From positions 1 to 64,000 of the forward strand of contig NZ_JAKSYD010000114.1 of the NCBI RefSeq assembly GCF_022829605.1: a DNA stretch of 64,000 bases. Direction: 5' to 3'. The first letter of the stretch is position 1; every line of letters begins with the position of its first letter. Of this stretch, positions 1-8,881 are shown piece after piece. A model generated the notes under the pieces. The model had not been told where the DNA came from. It did not search any database and saw nothing but the letters and a program-made list of their open reading frames with translations. The stretch comes from Methylobacterium sp. E-065 (GTDB taxonomy: Bacteria > Pseudomonadota > Alphaproteobacteria > Rhizobiales > Beijerinckiaceae). Both the position numbers and the translations under genes were made by a program.

Positions 1-261
1 GAGCCACCGACGCGGGCACCGCCCCGTCCCCGGACCCGCCCAGTCAGCCACCGGGCGGGCCCCCGAAGGACGCCCCGGGATCGCTCCCAGGCCGCCGCGG
101 ACAGGTGGCGGCTAATGAGCACAAAATAGGAACATTGTCAAGGATGGCGCGGGACCGGCCGCCGGCCCCCCCTACCCTGCAGAGGGGCTACAATGTTTGC
201 ATATCGCGGTTCGACGCGTTCGACAGCTGCAGAACAATCCGGGTCGAAGGCCAACGCGCTG
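1..261. other. Window edge, possible 3' end of an upstream gene; no firm gene
   Basis: A proline-rich frame open from the window edge runs in frame 2 to a TAA at 113-115 and could be the tail of an upstream plus-strand gene. Pro/Gly/Arg-rich frames are common by chance at this GC content, so this is weak. The rest, up to the first repeat arm, shows no gene. A short piece at about 180-208 resembles the sequence that flanks the nearby repeats. Confidence 0.25.
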
Positions 262-425
262 CCCTCCCCCCTCTGCGGGGGAGGGTGGCCCCAAAGGGGG
301 TTGGGAGAGGGGAGCGACGGTGCGAGACAAAGCTCAGTGCTGCGTGTGGGTCGCGCCTAATCCTGACGCCGGGCTCCCCTCTCCCGACCCCTGCTGAGGC
401 AGGGGCCACCCTCCCTGGCAGAGAC
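262..425. repeat. Long imperfect inverted repeat, type 1
   Basis: The left arm (about 263-315) and the right arm (about 372-424) are near-perfect inverted copies; the right arm read backwards gives the same CTCTGC...GGGAGGGTGGCCCC...GGGAGAGGGGAGC order as the left arm. The centre (316-371) is not paired. It would fold as a long stem. It abuts a second repeat of a different type directly to its right. No transposase or coding frame belongs to it. Confidence 0.7.
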
Positions 426-580
426 TACGATATTCACACATCGGCTGGGGGAGACGCGCTCTCCTCCCCCTTGTGGGGAGGAGCTGGAGGTGGGGGTGGC
501 GCAGAAGGCACCGTCACGCGTGATCCTGAACCACCCCCACCCCTGACCCCTCCCCACAAGGGGGAGGGGAAACGCGCTCG
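424..580. repeat. Interspersed long inverted repeat, type 2, copy A
   Basis: Arms carry CTCCTCCCCCTTGTGGGGAG on the left and CCCCACAAGGGGGAGG on the right, with internal arms GGTGGGGGTGGCGCAGAAGG and CCACCCCCACCCC. It is the reverse complement of the copy at 8677-8829, including a flank (CTACGATATTCACACATCGG, at about 425-444) that reappears inverted at 8810-8829. Together with copies at 12386-12534 and 37298-37420 this defines a dispersed non-coding repeat family. The high GC stem may end or stabilise transcripts. Confidence 0.8.
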
Positions 581-778
581 TTTTTCAAGGGCTCGCTGTT
601 CGGCAGAGAAAAGTGAATCCGTTAGCCCGCAGAGCGGGGAGGGAGACGCGCGGTGTCAGCTCTCTCCTTGATAAGAATGCGCATGCAACGCAACGCGCGC
701 GGAAGAGAAGGACCGCAAAAGTCCAACCCGCCCTGATATTGCTATAGCTCAGCCCAACGCCGACAGACCGAATCGCCC

Positions 779-1717
779 GTGGCCATCGACCATATCGACC
801 TCAGCCGGATCGACCTGAATCTCCTTGTCGCCCTCGACGCGCTCCTCGATGAGCGCAGCGTCACCCGGGCGGCGGCCCGGATCGGGGTCGGCCAATCGGC
901 GATGAGTTCGAGCCTCGCCCGCCTGCGCCGCCTGTTCGACGACGAGCTTCTGACCCGCGCACCGGACGGGATGCGGCCGACGCCTCGGGCGCTCAAGATC
1001 GCCGAACCCCTGCGCGCCACTCTTCGGCAGGTTCAGGCGCTGGTCCATCGTGAGGAACGCTTCGAGCCGGCCACCGTGGATCGATCCTTCACGATCAGCC
1101 TGCCCGACAGCGTCGAGGTGCTGCTCGGGCCGCGCCTGATCGCGCAGCTCCGCCGGGAGGCGCCGGGTATCCGGCTGCTGCTGCGCTCCGTCGAGCGGTC
1201 GCGAATCCTCGACGAGCTCGATGCCGACCGGGTCGATATCGCCATCGGGTTGTTCTCGGAGGGGCAGATCCACCACAAGCAGCGGCTGCTCTACCGGGAC
1301 AGCTACGTGGTGCTGTTCAACGCCGCGTTGATCGGCCTCGAGCCGCCGATCGGCCTCGACGATTACCTGCGGTTTCCCCACGTGCTGACCTCCCTGCGGG
1401 AGACGGCCCACGGGGTGGTGGATGACGCGCTCGCCCAGATCGGCCGGTCGCGGACCCTCGCCGTGACCACGCCGCGATTCCTGGTCGTGCCGTTCCTCGT
1501 GCGCGCCGCGCCGGTGATCGCCACCATGCATGCGCGGCTTGCCATCTCCTTCGCCAGTGCGCTGGAACTCAGCGTGAGCCCGGTGCCGGTCGCGCTGGAG
1601 GATGTCGCCGTCTCGATGCTCTGGCACGCCTCCTACGACCGCGATCCGGCCCATCGCTGGCTGCGGGACCTGCTGGTGCGGCTCGCCCACGAGCCACCGC
1701 CGCCCGGCATCATCTGA
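779..1717 (+). CDS. LysR-family transcriptional regulator
   Basis: A 312-residue protein with a GTG start. Residues about 12-68 form the LysR winged helix-turn-helix (NLLVALDALLDERSVTRAAA, then SAMSSSLARLRRLFDDELL), and about 95-300 form the effector-binding domain typical of the family; the length is normal. The proximal part resembles the NodD/LeuO-like branch of LysR proteins (inference from the IDLNLL start). It stands alone between repeats and the convergent DUF2252 gene, so its target is not obvious; LysR proteins often regulate a divergent neighbour, but none lies within the window on that side. The effector is unknown. Confidence 0.9.
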   Translation: MAIDHIDLSRIDLNLLVALDALLDERSVTRAAARIGVGQSAMSSSLARLRRLFDDELLTRAPDGMRPTPRALKIAEPLRATLRQVQALVHREERFEPATVDRSFTISLPDSVEVLLGPRLIAQLRREAPGIRLLLRSVERSRILDELDADRVDIAIGLFSEGQIHHKQRLLYRDSYVVLFNAALIGLEPPIGLDDYLRFPHVLTSLRETAHGVVDDALAQIGRSRTLAVTTPRFLVVPFLVRAAPVIATMHARLAISFASALELSVSPVPVALEDVAVSMLWHASYDRDPAHRWLRDLLVRLAHEPPPPGII

Positions 1718-1789
1718 CGCGATGCTCGAGATCCTTGTCTTCGCATCAGCGTTTTCCGAAAGCCAGCGACCACCTTTCGGGTTGATGCT

Positions 1790-3280
1790 CTACAGGCACG
1801 GATCCTCCGCGGCCTCCAGCCGCCCGCTCGCGATCGCGTCGCGGAACAGCGCGAAGTCGGCGGCGTTGCGCCCCGCATAGGCGCTCGCCCAGTCGGCGAT
1901 CGCGGCGGCGAGATGATCGTTCTTGCCGCTGCCGCAATAGCCGGTGATCGCCGCCGCATCCCCGGTGCGGGCATGGGCACGGGCCAGCAGGGTCCCGTAG
2001 GCATACGAGAAGGTCTGAAGCGAGGCCCCCGACATCCGCGCCAGCGGAATCGCACCCTTCAGGTTCTTCATCTGGCGCACGTAGAACGGGCGGTCGGCGA
2101 TGCTGGTCCAGCCGAGCAGCGGATCGCCCACCGCCTGGAGCAGGCGCTGGCCGTAGATCACCCGCTCGCCCTCGTGACCGGCGTAAGGATCGGGCATCCC
2201 CGGCAGGTACGGCGCGTGGGCCGGGCGGACCGCCTCCTTCACCTGGAGGAACAGCGCGTCCGCGTCGGAATTGCCGAACAGCAGGGCCAGATAGGCCCGG
2301 GTTCCGACGCTGCCGACACCGACGACCCGGTGGGCCACGTCGACCACATGGTAGCGATCGAGCATGAAGCGCCGTTCGCGCGGCAGGGTCTCGGCGTAGC
2401 GCTCCAAACCGGTGACGACGCTCTCCCGCGTGGCGTCGTCCACCGGGGTCAGGATCGGCGCGTCCGTCTTGAGACGCCAGCTCCCGTCGGTCCGTCGTTC
2501 CGCCACCTGCGACAGCAGGCTCCGGTTGTTCCGCCGCCGGGCCTTGTCCACCGCGTGCCGCACAACGGCCCGGCCCTCGGCATCAAGCCGCAGCCCGGAG
2601 ATGTGGGGCGTGTCGACCCGCGTCGTCTGATACCAGATATCGAGGGAGCCCTGGGGCGCCAGCCGCCGCATCGTATGCTGGTAGCCGTAGACCGCCTCGA
2701 TGACCGCCGCGCGGGAATCGCGCGCCGAGGCGCCGGCCTCCGCGGTCGCGATCGCGAGACCGGCGGCAAGGCGCTTCAGGTCCCATTCCCACGGGCCGAT
2801 CGTCACCTCGTCGAAATCGTTGAGATCGAGGACGATGTCCTGCTGGGGCGTGCCGAACAGACCGAAATTGTCGGTGTGGGCATCGCCGTTCATCACCACG
2901 TCGATACCGCTGCGGTGCCCGCGCGACAGGTCCCAGGCCATGACATGCGCGGCCCCGCGCAGGAACGCGAAGGGCGAAGTCGCCATCCGGGCGACCCGCA
3001 ACGGGATCAGATGCGGTTGGCGCCCCTCATGGGCTGCCTCGATCAGGGCGATCGGGTCGGGCCGGTCCGGATCGTCCGCGCATTCGCCCAGGGCCGCGTG
3101 GGGCACCGCATCCCGGAGCGCCTTCCCGACCTGACGGCGCTTGTCCCACGATTCGACGCCGACGCGCAGGTCGATGCGCGGGAAATCCGCGATCGGCGCC
3201 AGAACCGGACCCGTGTCCGGCTCGGTCGCCCCGGCGGCCATGTCCGCCGCTGTGTCCTGCTCGATGGCCGTCCGTTCCAT
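1790..3280 (-). CDS. DUF2252 family protein
   Basis: A 496-residue protein from the ATG at 3280; the frame is open further upstream, but that part is arginine-rich and not family-like. The family signature is clear: GDAHTDNFG at about 132-140 and DLNDFDE at about 152-158, resembling the catalytic and metal loops of the aminoglycoside-phosphotransferase/kinase fold. A later segment (GSVGTRAYLALLFG, then a VIYGQRLLQ region) also fits. Substrate is unknown. It is transcribed divergently from the ThDP enzyme gene at 3499, with a possible EcfG-type promoter just upstream, which would place it in the general stress response (inference). Confidence 0.85.
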   Translation of the reverse strand: MERTAIEQDTAADMAAGATEPDTGPVLAPIADFPRIDLRVGVESWDKRRQVGKALRDAVPHAALGECADDPDRPDPIALIEAAHEGRQPHLIPLRVARMATSPFAFLRGAAHVMAWDLSRGHRSGIDVVMNGDAHTDNFGLFGTPQQDIVLDLNDFDEVTIGPWEWDLKRLAAGLAIATAEAGASARDSRAAVIEAVYGYQHTMRRLAPQGSLDIWYQTTRVDTPHISGLRLDAEGRAVVRHAVDKARRRNNRSLLSQVAERRTDGSWRLKTDAPILTPVDDATRESVVTGLERYAETLPRERRFMLDRYHVVDVAHRVVGVGSVGTRAYLALLFGNSDADALFLQVKEAVRPAHAPYLPGMPDPYAGHEGERVIYGQRLLQAVGDPLLGWTSIADRPFYVRQMKNLKGAIPLARMSGASLQTFSYAYGTLLARAHARTGDAAAITGYCGSGKNDHLAAAIADWASAYAGRNAADFALFRDAIASGRLEAAEDPCL

Positions 3281-3307
3281 GTATTCAAAATTCCCTGACC
3301 GCTCGAC

Positions 3308-3332
3308 AACCTTGACCGTGCAGCGACGTTCC
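3308..3332 (-). promoter_or_regulatory. Possible EcfG (general stress) promoter for the DUF2252 gene
   Basis: On the minus strand GGAAC (3332-3328) is followed after 16 bases by GGTT (3311-3308). The alphaproteobacterial EcfG consensus is GGAAC, 16-17 bases, then cGTT. Transcription would begin near 3300, about 20 bases before the ATG at 3280. One base differs in the -10 element and such short motifs occur by chance, so this is tentative. Confidence 0.35.
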
Positions 3333-3498
3333 GGGGTGCGGCAAGTCTGGTGGAGATAGCATCGCGCCGCCTCTGTGACTGTTCGGGCCTGAACCGGTCT
3401 TGACCACTTCCGGTGGCGGCTCTCTAACCACCCCACGCGCCGCCAAGACATTCTTCGCCGAGCGACGCCGATACGCCGACGCACCAGCGAGACCTCGC

Positions 3499-5151
3499 AT
3501 GCCCAAGGGTTCAGATCTCCTCGTCGCCGCCCTCGAGAACGAGGGGGTCGACCGCATCTTCGGCATCCCCGGCGAGGAGAACCTCGACGTCGTCGAGTCC
3601 CTGCGCACGTCCAAGATCGAGCTGGTGCTCACCCGCCACGAGCAGGCGGCGAGCTTCATGGCGGCCACCCATGGCCGCCTCACCGGCCGGCCGGGCGTGT
3701 GCCTCTCGACGTTGGGCCCGGGCGCCCTGAACTTCTCCACCGGCGCGGCCTACGCGCATCTCGGCGCGATGCCGATGATCATCATCACCGGCCAGAAGGG
3801 CATCCTGTCCTCGCGGCAGGCCAAGTTCCAGATCGTCGACGTGATCAGCTCGATGAAGCCGATCACCAAGATGGCCCGCCAGATCGTCTCCGCCTCGTCG
3901 ATCCCCGCGATCGTGCGCGACGCCTTCCGGGTCGCCACCGAGGAGCGGCCCGGGCCGGTTCTGCTGGAACTGCCCGAGGACATCGCGGCCGAGGAGGCCG
4001 AGGCCAACATGGTGCCGCCGCACCCGATCGACATCCCGGTCGCCCACCCGACCGCGATCGACCGGGCCGCCGCCATGATCCTCAAGGCCAAGCGCCCGCT
4101 GGTGATGCTCGGCGCCGCCGCGAGCCGGCCGCGCGCCACGGGCGATCTCGGCGGCTTCGTCCGGCGCACCCAGATCCCATTCTTCACCACCCAGATGGGC
4201 AAGGGCACGGTCGCCAGCGGCACCAGCCTGTACATGGGCACCGCCGCCCTGTCCGAGCGCGATTACGTCCACGAGGCGATCGACAGGGCCGACCTGATCA
4301 TCGCCATCGGCCACGACACGATCGAGAAGCCGCCCTTCTTCATGGGCCAGGCCGACCAGAAGGTGCTGCATATCGGCTACATGCCGGCCAACGTCGAGCA
4401 GGTCTATTATCCCGATGCCGAGGTGGTCGGCGATCTCGGGCCGACCCTGAAGATCCTGGCCGACCGGCTGGAGGGCAAGCTGCCGAATGCCGGCGCCCTG
4501 CTGCCGCTGCGCGAGCACATCCTGAACCACATCGCCGACCGCGCCGGCGAGGACCGCTTCCCGGTGACGCCGCAGCGGCTGGTGCGCGACGTCCGCCGGG
4601 TGATCCCGGAGGACGGGATCGTGTGCCTCGACAACGGCATGTACAAGATCTGGTTCGCCCGGAACTACCGCACCTACGTGGCCAACACGCTACTGCTCGA
4701 CAACGCGCTCGCCACGATGGGCGCCGGCCTGCCCTCGGCCATGATGGCGGCGATGCTCTATCCGAACCGCCGGGTGATGGCGGTGTGCGGCGACGGCGGC
4801 TTCATGATGAATAGCCAGGAGCTGGAGACCGCGGTGCGGCTCAAGCTCAACCTCGTGGTTCTGATCCTCGACGACTCCGCCTACGGGATGATCCGTTGGA
4901 AGCAGGCGGTCGATAAGTTCGCCGATTTCGGCATGACCTTCGGCAATCCGGATTTCGTGCTCTACGCGCAGGCCTACGGCGCCAAGGGCCATCGGGTCGA
5001 AGCGGTGAACGACCTCGTGCCGACCCTGGACCGCGCCTTCGCGGAAGGCGGCGTCCACCTCGTGGCGGTGCCGATCGATTATTCCGAGAACACCCGCGTG
5101 CTGGTCGAGGAGCTGCGCGAGAAGGTGAAGGATTTCGAGCCGGCCGAGTGA
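3499..5151 (+). CDS. Acetolactate-synthase-like ThDP-dependent enzyme (possible 2-oxoglutarate decarboxylase)
   Basis: A 550-residue protein from the ATG at 3499. It has the three-domain layout of the acetolactate synthase family: N-terminal pyrimidine-binding domain with the activating glutamate (E48 in TRHEQA), a middle domain, and the C-terminal ThDP/Mg motif starting GDGG at 431-434 and continuing to N437 and ELETAVRLKLNLVV. No small regulatory subunit gene follows, unlike biosynthetic IlvBH. It leads a same-strand block with an Fe-ADH, PHA synthase, CoA-transferase and a succinate-semialdehyde-type dehydrogenase. The cyanobacterial 2-oxoglutarate decarboxylase belongs to this same family and sits next to a succinate-semialdehyde dehydrogenase, so that role is a reasonable alternative to acetolactate formation. 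Family assignment is sure, substrate is not. Confidence 0.85.
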   Translation: MPKGSDLLVAALENEGVDRIFGIPGEENLDVVESLRTSKIELVLTRHEQAASFMAATHGRLTGRPGVCLSTLGPGALNFSTGAAYAHLGAMPMIIITGQKGILSSRQAKFQIVDVISSMKPITKMARQIVSASSIPAIVRDAFRVATEERPGPVLLELPEDIAAEEAEANMVPPHPIDIPVAHPTAIDRAAAMILKAKRPLVMLGAAASRPRATGDLGGFVRRTQIPFFTTQMGKGTVASGTSLYMGTAALSERDYVHEAIDRADLIIAIGHDTIEKPPFFMGQADQKVLHIGYMPANVEQVYYPDAEVVGDLGPTLKILADRLEGKLPNAGALLPLREHILNHIADRAGEDRFPVTPQRLVRDVRRVIPEDGIVCLDNGMYKIWFARNYRTYVANTLLLDNALATMGAGLPSAMMAAMLYPNRRVMAVCGDGGFMMNSQELETAVRLKLNLVVLILDDSAYGMIRWKQAVDKFADFGMTFGNPDFVLYAQAYGAKGHRVEAVNDLVPTLDRAFAEGGVHLVAVPIDYSENTRVLVEELREKVKDFEPAE

Positions 5152-5194
5152 CCTCGGTCTCACCAACGGTCGGCCAGCAAGACAGGGCAGTGCG

Positions 5195-6370
5195 ATGAAC
5201 CCGTTCACCTTCCAGACCACGCCGAACGTGCTGTTCGAGGCCGGCGCCTCCAAGAAACTGCCGGAGATCGTTGGCAGCTTCGGGGCCAAGCGCGTGTTGC
5301 TGGTCACCGACAAGGGCGTGCGCAGCGCCGGGCTCACGAAGGCCGCCGAGGCGGCTCTGGCGGAAGCCGGCATCACGCTCGACGTCTACGAGGATGTCGT
5401 GGCCGATCCGCCCTCCACGGTGATCGAGGCGGCAGCCAAGCGCGCCCGGGAGCTCGGGACCGACTTGGTCCTGTCGATCGGCGGCGGCTCGGCGCTCGAT
5501 ACCGCCAAGCTCGTGGCCTATCTCGCGAAGTCGGATGAACCGCTGGATTCGATCTACGGCGTCGGTCTCGCCAAGGGCGACCGGCTGCCGCTGATCCTTG
5601 TGCCGACCACGGCCGGGACCGGCTCCGAGGTGACGCCGATCTCGATCGTGACGACACCCACCACCGAGAAAAAGGGCGTCGTCGCGCCAAAGCTCCTGCC
5701 CGACTGGGCGGTGCTCGATCCGGAGCTGACGCTGGGGCTGCCGTCCCACGTCACGGCGGCCACCGGCATCGACGCGATGGTCCACGCCATCGAGGCGTTC
5801 ACCAGCAAGAACAAGAAGAACCCGATCTCGGACCAGCTCGCCAAGCAGGCTCTGGCCTTGCTGTCGGCCAACATCCGCACGGCCTGCACGGACGGCAAGG
5901 ATCTGGAGGCACGCTCCGGCATGCTGCTCGGCTCGATGCTGGCCGGCATGGCCTTCGCCAACGCGCCGGTGGCGGCCGTGCACGCGCTGGCCTATCCGGT
6001 CGGGGCGATCTTCCACGTGCCGCACGGGCTCTCGAACGCGCTGGTGCTGATGGGGGTGATGCGCTTCAACCTCTCCCACGCGGAGGCGCTCTACGCCGAG
6101 CTGGCGCCGATCCTCGATCCCGCCGCCGCGAACCTGCCGCCGGCCGAGGCCGCCAAGCGCTTCGTCGACAGCCTCGACGCGATCTGCCGCGACTGCAAGG
6201 TGCCGGCCTCCCTCGCCGAGGTCGGCGTCGCCCGGCAGGATCTGGAGCGGATGGCCACCGACGCGATGAAGCAGACGCGGCTCCTCGTGAACAACCCGCG
6301 CGAGGTCACCTACGACGACGCCTTCAAGATTTACGCCGAGGCGCTGGGCGAGGCACGACCGGCGGCGTGA
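5195..6370 (+). CDS. Iron-containing (group III) alcohol dehydrogenase, possible 4-hydroxybutyrate dehydrogenase
   Basis: A 391-residue cytoplasmic NAD(P)-dependent dehydrogenase. It shows the GGGSALDTAK dinucleotide-binding loop (97-106), PTTAGTGSEVTP (138-148), and the four metal ligands D193, H197, H263 and H277 in the usual spacing, so it should be active. It starts 43 bases after the ThDP enzyme and is probably co-transcribed. Group III enzymes include 4-hydroxybutyrate dehydrogenases, 1,3-propanediol and lactaldehyde reductases; here the presence of a semialdehyde dehydrogenase, CoA-transferase and polyester synthase favours reduction of succinate semialdehyde to 4-hydroxybutyrate. That substrate is inference. 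Confidence 0.9.
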   Translation: MNPFTFQTTPNVLFEAGASKKLPEIVGSFGAKRVLLVTDKGVRSAGLTKAAEAALAEAGITLDVYEDVVADPPSTVIEAAAKRARELGTDLVLSIGGGSALDTAKLVAYLAKSDEPLDSIYGVGLAKGDRLPLILVPTTAGTGSEVTPISIVTTPTTEKKGVVAPKLLPDWAVLDPELTLGLPSHVTAATGIDAMVHAIEAFTSKNKKNPISDQLAKQALALLSANIRTACTDGKDLEARSGMLLGSMLAGMAFANAPVAAVHALAYPVGAIFHVPHGLSNALVLMGVMRFNLSHAEALYAELAPILDPAAANLPPAEAAKRFVDSLDAICRDCKVPASLAEVGVARQDLERMATDAMKQTRLLVNNPREVTYDDAFKIYAEALGEARPAA

Positions 6371-6395
6371 CGCCGATTCCGCATCTGACGCTCAA

Positions 6396-6509
6396 CCTCA
6401 TCCTGAGGTGCCCGCGCCAGCGGGCCTCGAAGGAGGGTTCCAGGGACTACGTGGCTCGCTGGAGCCCTCCTTCGAGGCCTCCGCTGCGCTCCGGCACCTC
6501 AGGATGAGG
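6396..6509. repeat. Palindromic intergenic repeat (CCTCATCCTGAGG type)
   Basis: A roughly 114-base imperfect palindrome starting CCTCATCCTGAGGTGC and ending GCACCTCAGGATGAGG, with inner arms GCCTCGAAGGAGGG and CCCTCCTTCGAGGC around a short loop. Repeats of this sequence type are widespread between genes of alphaproteobacteria such as Bradyrhizobium and Methylobacterium (established, from memory). It lies between the Fe-ADH stop and phaE and could act as a terminator or mRNA-stabilising stem that separates expression of the two parts of the cluster. Confidence 0.85.
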
Positions 6510-6615
6510 GGATCGGATTGGAGATCGGCGGTTTGGATGGGTGTCCGGACGGGTCTGTGAGCTGACGACACGCTCCGCGTCATCGCGGAGTCGGAAATCC
6601 GGGGGGAACGCCAGC

Positions 6616-7446
6616 ATGGACCAGTTCGACGCGTTCCGGGCCATGGGCGAGCTTTGGACCCGGGCCGGCGCGGGCTTCTTCACCCCCGGCACCGGGCAAG
6701 CCACCCCCGGCTTCGGCTGGCCAGGTTTTCCGACGACGGATCTGACCGGGCTCACCACGGCGCAGGCCAAGCTGACCGAGGCCTGGACCTCCGCGACCGC
6801 GCTGTCGCAGACGCTCGCAGCCTCGCTCCAGGGCGGTCCCGGCGCGCCGGATCCAACCGCCGGCGCGGTGCTCGCCAAAATCTTCGATCCGCAGGCCTGG
6901 CTCGGCGGCTCGGCCGAATTCGATTCCGCGCTGACCCGCATGTCCGAAGGCCCGCAGCTTGCCGACCTGTGGCAGACCGAGCGGCGCTACGCGGCCCTGT
7001 TCACCGCCTGGACGGCGCTTCGGCGGGCGCAGAGCGAGCATCAGGCCGTGATGCTCGACGCCTGGACCCGTGCAGCCGGCACCTTCGCCCAGGAGGCCAA
7101 TGCCCGCGCCGAGCGCGGCGAGAGTTTCGCCTCCGCCCGTGAGATGATGAGCCGGTGGATCGAGACCGCCAACACGGTCCTGCTGGAGATCCAGCGCTCG
7201 GACACATTTCTCACCTCGCAGCGGGCGGTGCTGCGCGCCTCCACCGATCTCCGGCTCGCCCAGCAGGATGTGGCAGCCTTCCTGGCGGAGTTCTACGGCC
7301 AGCCGACCCGGGCCGAGCTCGACGACGTGCATAAGAGCCTGACCGAGCTGCGCCGGGAGGTCCGGGCGCTCCGCCGCGAGCGCCGGCAGGCCGGCAAGGC
7401 GTCCAAGGCGGGCGGTTCACAGGTCGGGGAGAACGCCCATGGCTGA
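6616..7446 (+). CDS. phaE: Class III poly(R)-hydroxyalkanoate synthase subunit PhaE
   Basis: A 276-residue protein; the ATG at 6616 is preceded by GGGGGGA and begins MDQFDAFRAMGELWTRAG. The helical, alanine/glutamine-rich body and the C-terminal heptad region (QPTRAELDDVHKSLTELRRE followed by basic residues) match PhaE, the non-catalytic activator of class III synthases. The stop overlaps the phaC start by 8 bases (ATGGCTGA), which couples translation of the two subunits. PhaE sequences diverge strongly, so the call leans on the adjacent PhaC as well as on the C-terminal pattern. Confidence 0.85.
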   Translation: MDQFDAFRAMGELWTRAGAGFFTPGTGQATPGFGWPGFPTTDLTGLTTAQAKLTEAWTSATALSQTLAASLQGGPGAPDPTAGAVLAKIFDPQAWLGGSAEFDSALTRMSEGPQLADLWQTERRYAALFTAWTALRRAQSEHQAVMLDAWTRAAGTFAQEANARAERGESFASAREMMSRWIETANTVLLEIQRSDTFLTSQRAVLRASTDLRLAQQDVAAFLAEFYGQPTRAELDDVHKSLTELRREVRALRRERRQAGKASKAGGSQVGENAHG

Positions 7447-8569
7447 TCAGGAAAGCCCGAAGGGGCCGGCCGCTCCGCTGAATCTCACCCCCGCTGCGTT
7501 GCTGGCCGAGGTCGGCACCCTTGGGCGCCGCCTCAGCGAGGGCGCCAAGCTGTTCGCCGATGTCAGCGACGCGGATGTCGAGATCGCCACCACGCCGAAG
7601 GATCTGGTCTGGAGCCAGGACAAGGTCAGCCTCTACCGCTACCGGTCGCTCGCCGAGAGCAAGGGCTTGCCGCCGGTGCTGATCGTCTACGGGCTGATCG
7701 GCCGCTACACGATGGCCGACCTGCAAGAAGACCGCTCGCTGGTCCGCAACCTGCTCAACCTCGGCCTCGACCTCTACGTGGTCGATTGGGGCAATCCGGG
7801 GCGGGCCGACCGCTACGTCTCGATCGACGATTACGTGGATGGCTACCTCGCGGAATGCGTCGCCTGCATCCAGGAGGCGGCCGAGCGGGAGAAGGTGAAC
7901 CTGCTCGGCATCTGCGAGGGCGGTGTCTTCACCACCTGCTACGCGGCGCTTTACCCCGAGACCGTCAACGCGATGGTGCTGACCATCACGCCGATCGACT
8001 TCCACGCCGATGCCCGCGATGCCCGAGCGGGTCACGGCTTCATCAACGTCTGGACGCGCTCGCTCACGTCCGAGGACATCGACCGGCTGATCGACGCGCA
8101 GGGCTCCCTGCCCGGCGCTTTCATGGGCTCGGTGTTCTCGATGATGACGCCGATGCGGACCATGACCAAGTACAACCTCGATCTGCTCGACGCCCTGGAC
8201 GACAAGAAGAAGTTCTTGAATTTCTTGCGGATGGAAAAGTGGATCGCCGACCGACCGGATCATCCGGGTGAAGCTGCCAAGCAGTGGTTGAAGGATCTCT
8301 ATCAGGACAACAAGCTGGTCCAGAGTGCCTTCGAGCTTGGCGGCCGGAGGGTGGATCTCAAGGCCATCACCTGCCCGGTGCTGAACGTGTTCGCGCAGGA
8401 CGACCACATCATCCCGCCGGCCACCTCGCAGGCGCTGAGGGACAAGATCGGCACTGCGGATTACACCGAGATGGGTCTGCCCGGCGGCCATGTCGGGGTC
8501 TTTGTCGGCGGCAAGGCGCAGAAGTTGCTGGGCTCGGGCATCGCCGATTGGCTGGGTCAGCGGGGGTAG
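7439..8569 (+). CDS. phaC: Class III poly(R)-hydroxyalkanoate synthase catalytic subunit PhaC
   Basis: A 376-residue alpha/beta-hydrolase-fold synthase, the length of class III enzymes (class I is about 590). The lipase-like box is GICEGG with catalytic C159; the aspartate lies in NVFAQDDHIIPP (D321/D322) and the histidine in GLPGGHVGV (H351), completing the Cys-Asp-His triad. It polymerises short-chain hydroxyacyl-CoA into granules together with PhaE. The Methylobacterium PHB synthase described in the literature is class I, so this would be an additional enzyme. Gene order next to a CoA-transferase and semialdehyde dehydrogenase suggests 4-hydroxybutyrate as monomer (inference). Confidence 0.93.
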   Translation: MADQESPKGPAAPLNLTPAALLAEVGTLGRRLSEGAKLFADVSDADVEIATTPKDLVWSQDKVSLYRYRSLAESKGLPPVLIVYGLIGRYTMADLQEDRSLVRNLLNLGLDLYVVDWGNPGRADRYVSIDDYVDGYLAECVACIQEAAEREKVNLLGICEGGVFTTCYAALYPETVNAMVLTITPIDFHADARDARAGHGFINVWTRSLTSEDIDRLIDAQGSLPGAFMGSVFSMMTPMRTMTKYNLDLLDALDDKKKFLNFLRMEKWIADRPDHPGEAAKQWLKDLYQDNKLVQSAFELGGRRVDLKAITCPVLNVFAQDDHIIPPATSQALRDKIGTADYTEMGLPGGHVGVFVGGKAQKLLGSGIADWLGQRG

Positions 8570-8676
8570 GATGCTCGCTGATCGGTCCTCACACAGCGCA
8601 ACGCCCCTCCCCTCCCCCGCAGAGGGGGGCTACCGGATTCCCGTATCACTGCCGGACGCCACGAGTTTGAGGAATA

Positions 8677-8829
8677 AGCGCGTTTCTCCTCCCCCTTGCG
8701 GTGAGGGGTCAGGGGTGGGGATGGCGCAGGATCGAGCGGTCCGGTGCCTTCTGCACCACCCCCACCTCCAACTCCTCCCCGCAGGGGGGAGGAGAGCGCG
8801 TCTCGGCCAGCGATGTGTGAATGTCGTAG
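8677..8829. repeat. Interspersed long inverted repeat, type 2, copy B
   Basis: It begins AGCGCGTTTCTCCTCCCCCT and ends with a flank reading GATGTGTGAATGTCGTAG. It is the inverted counterpart of copy A at 424-580. Preceding sequence at 8601-8640 (CCCCTCCCCTCCCCCGCAGA... then GGGGGCTACCGGATTC) reappears next to copy D near 37282-37297, so the mobile or duplicated unit may extend that far. It fills most of the gap between phaC and the CoA-transferase gene. Confidence 0.8.
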
Positions 8830-8881
8830 CCCGGAGACGAGGAAGGGAAAGGCGCACGGTCCGGCCACCGAGGATCACCCC

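Noticed and set aside
105..671. Plus-strand open frame of 188 codons
   Set aside because: Translation of two inverted repeats; proline/glycine-rich and without a start site.
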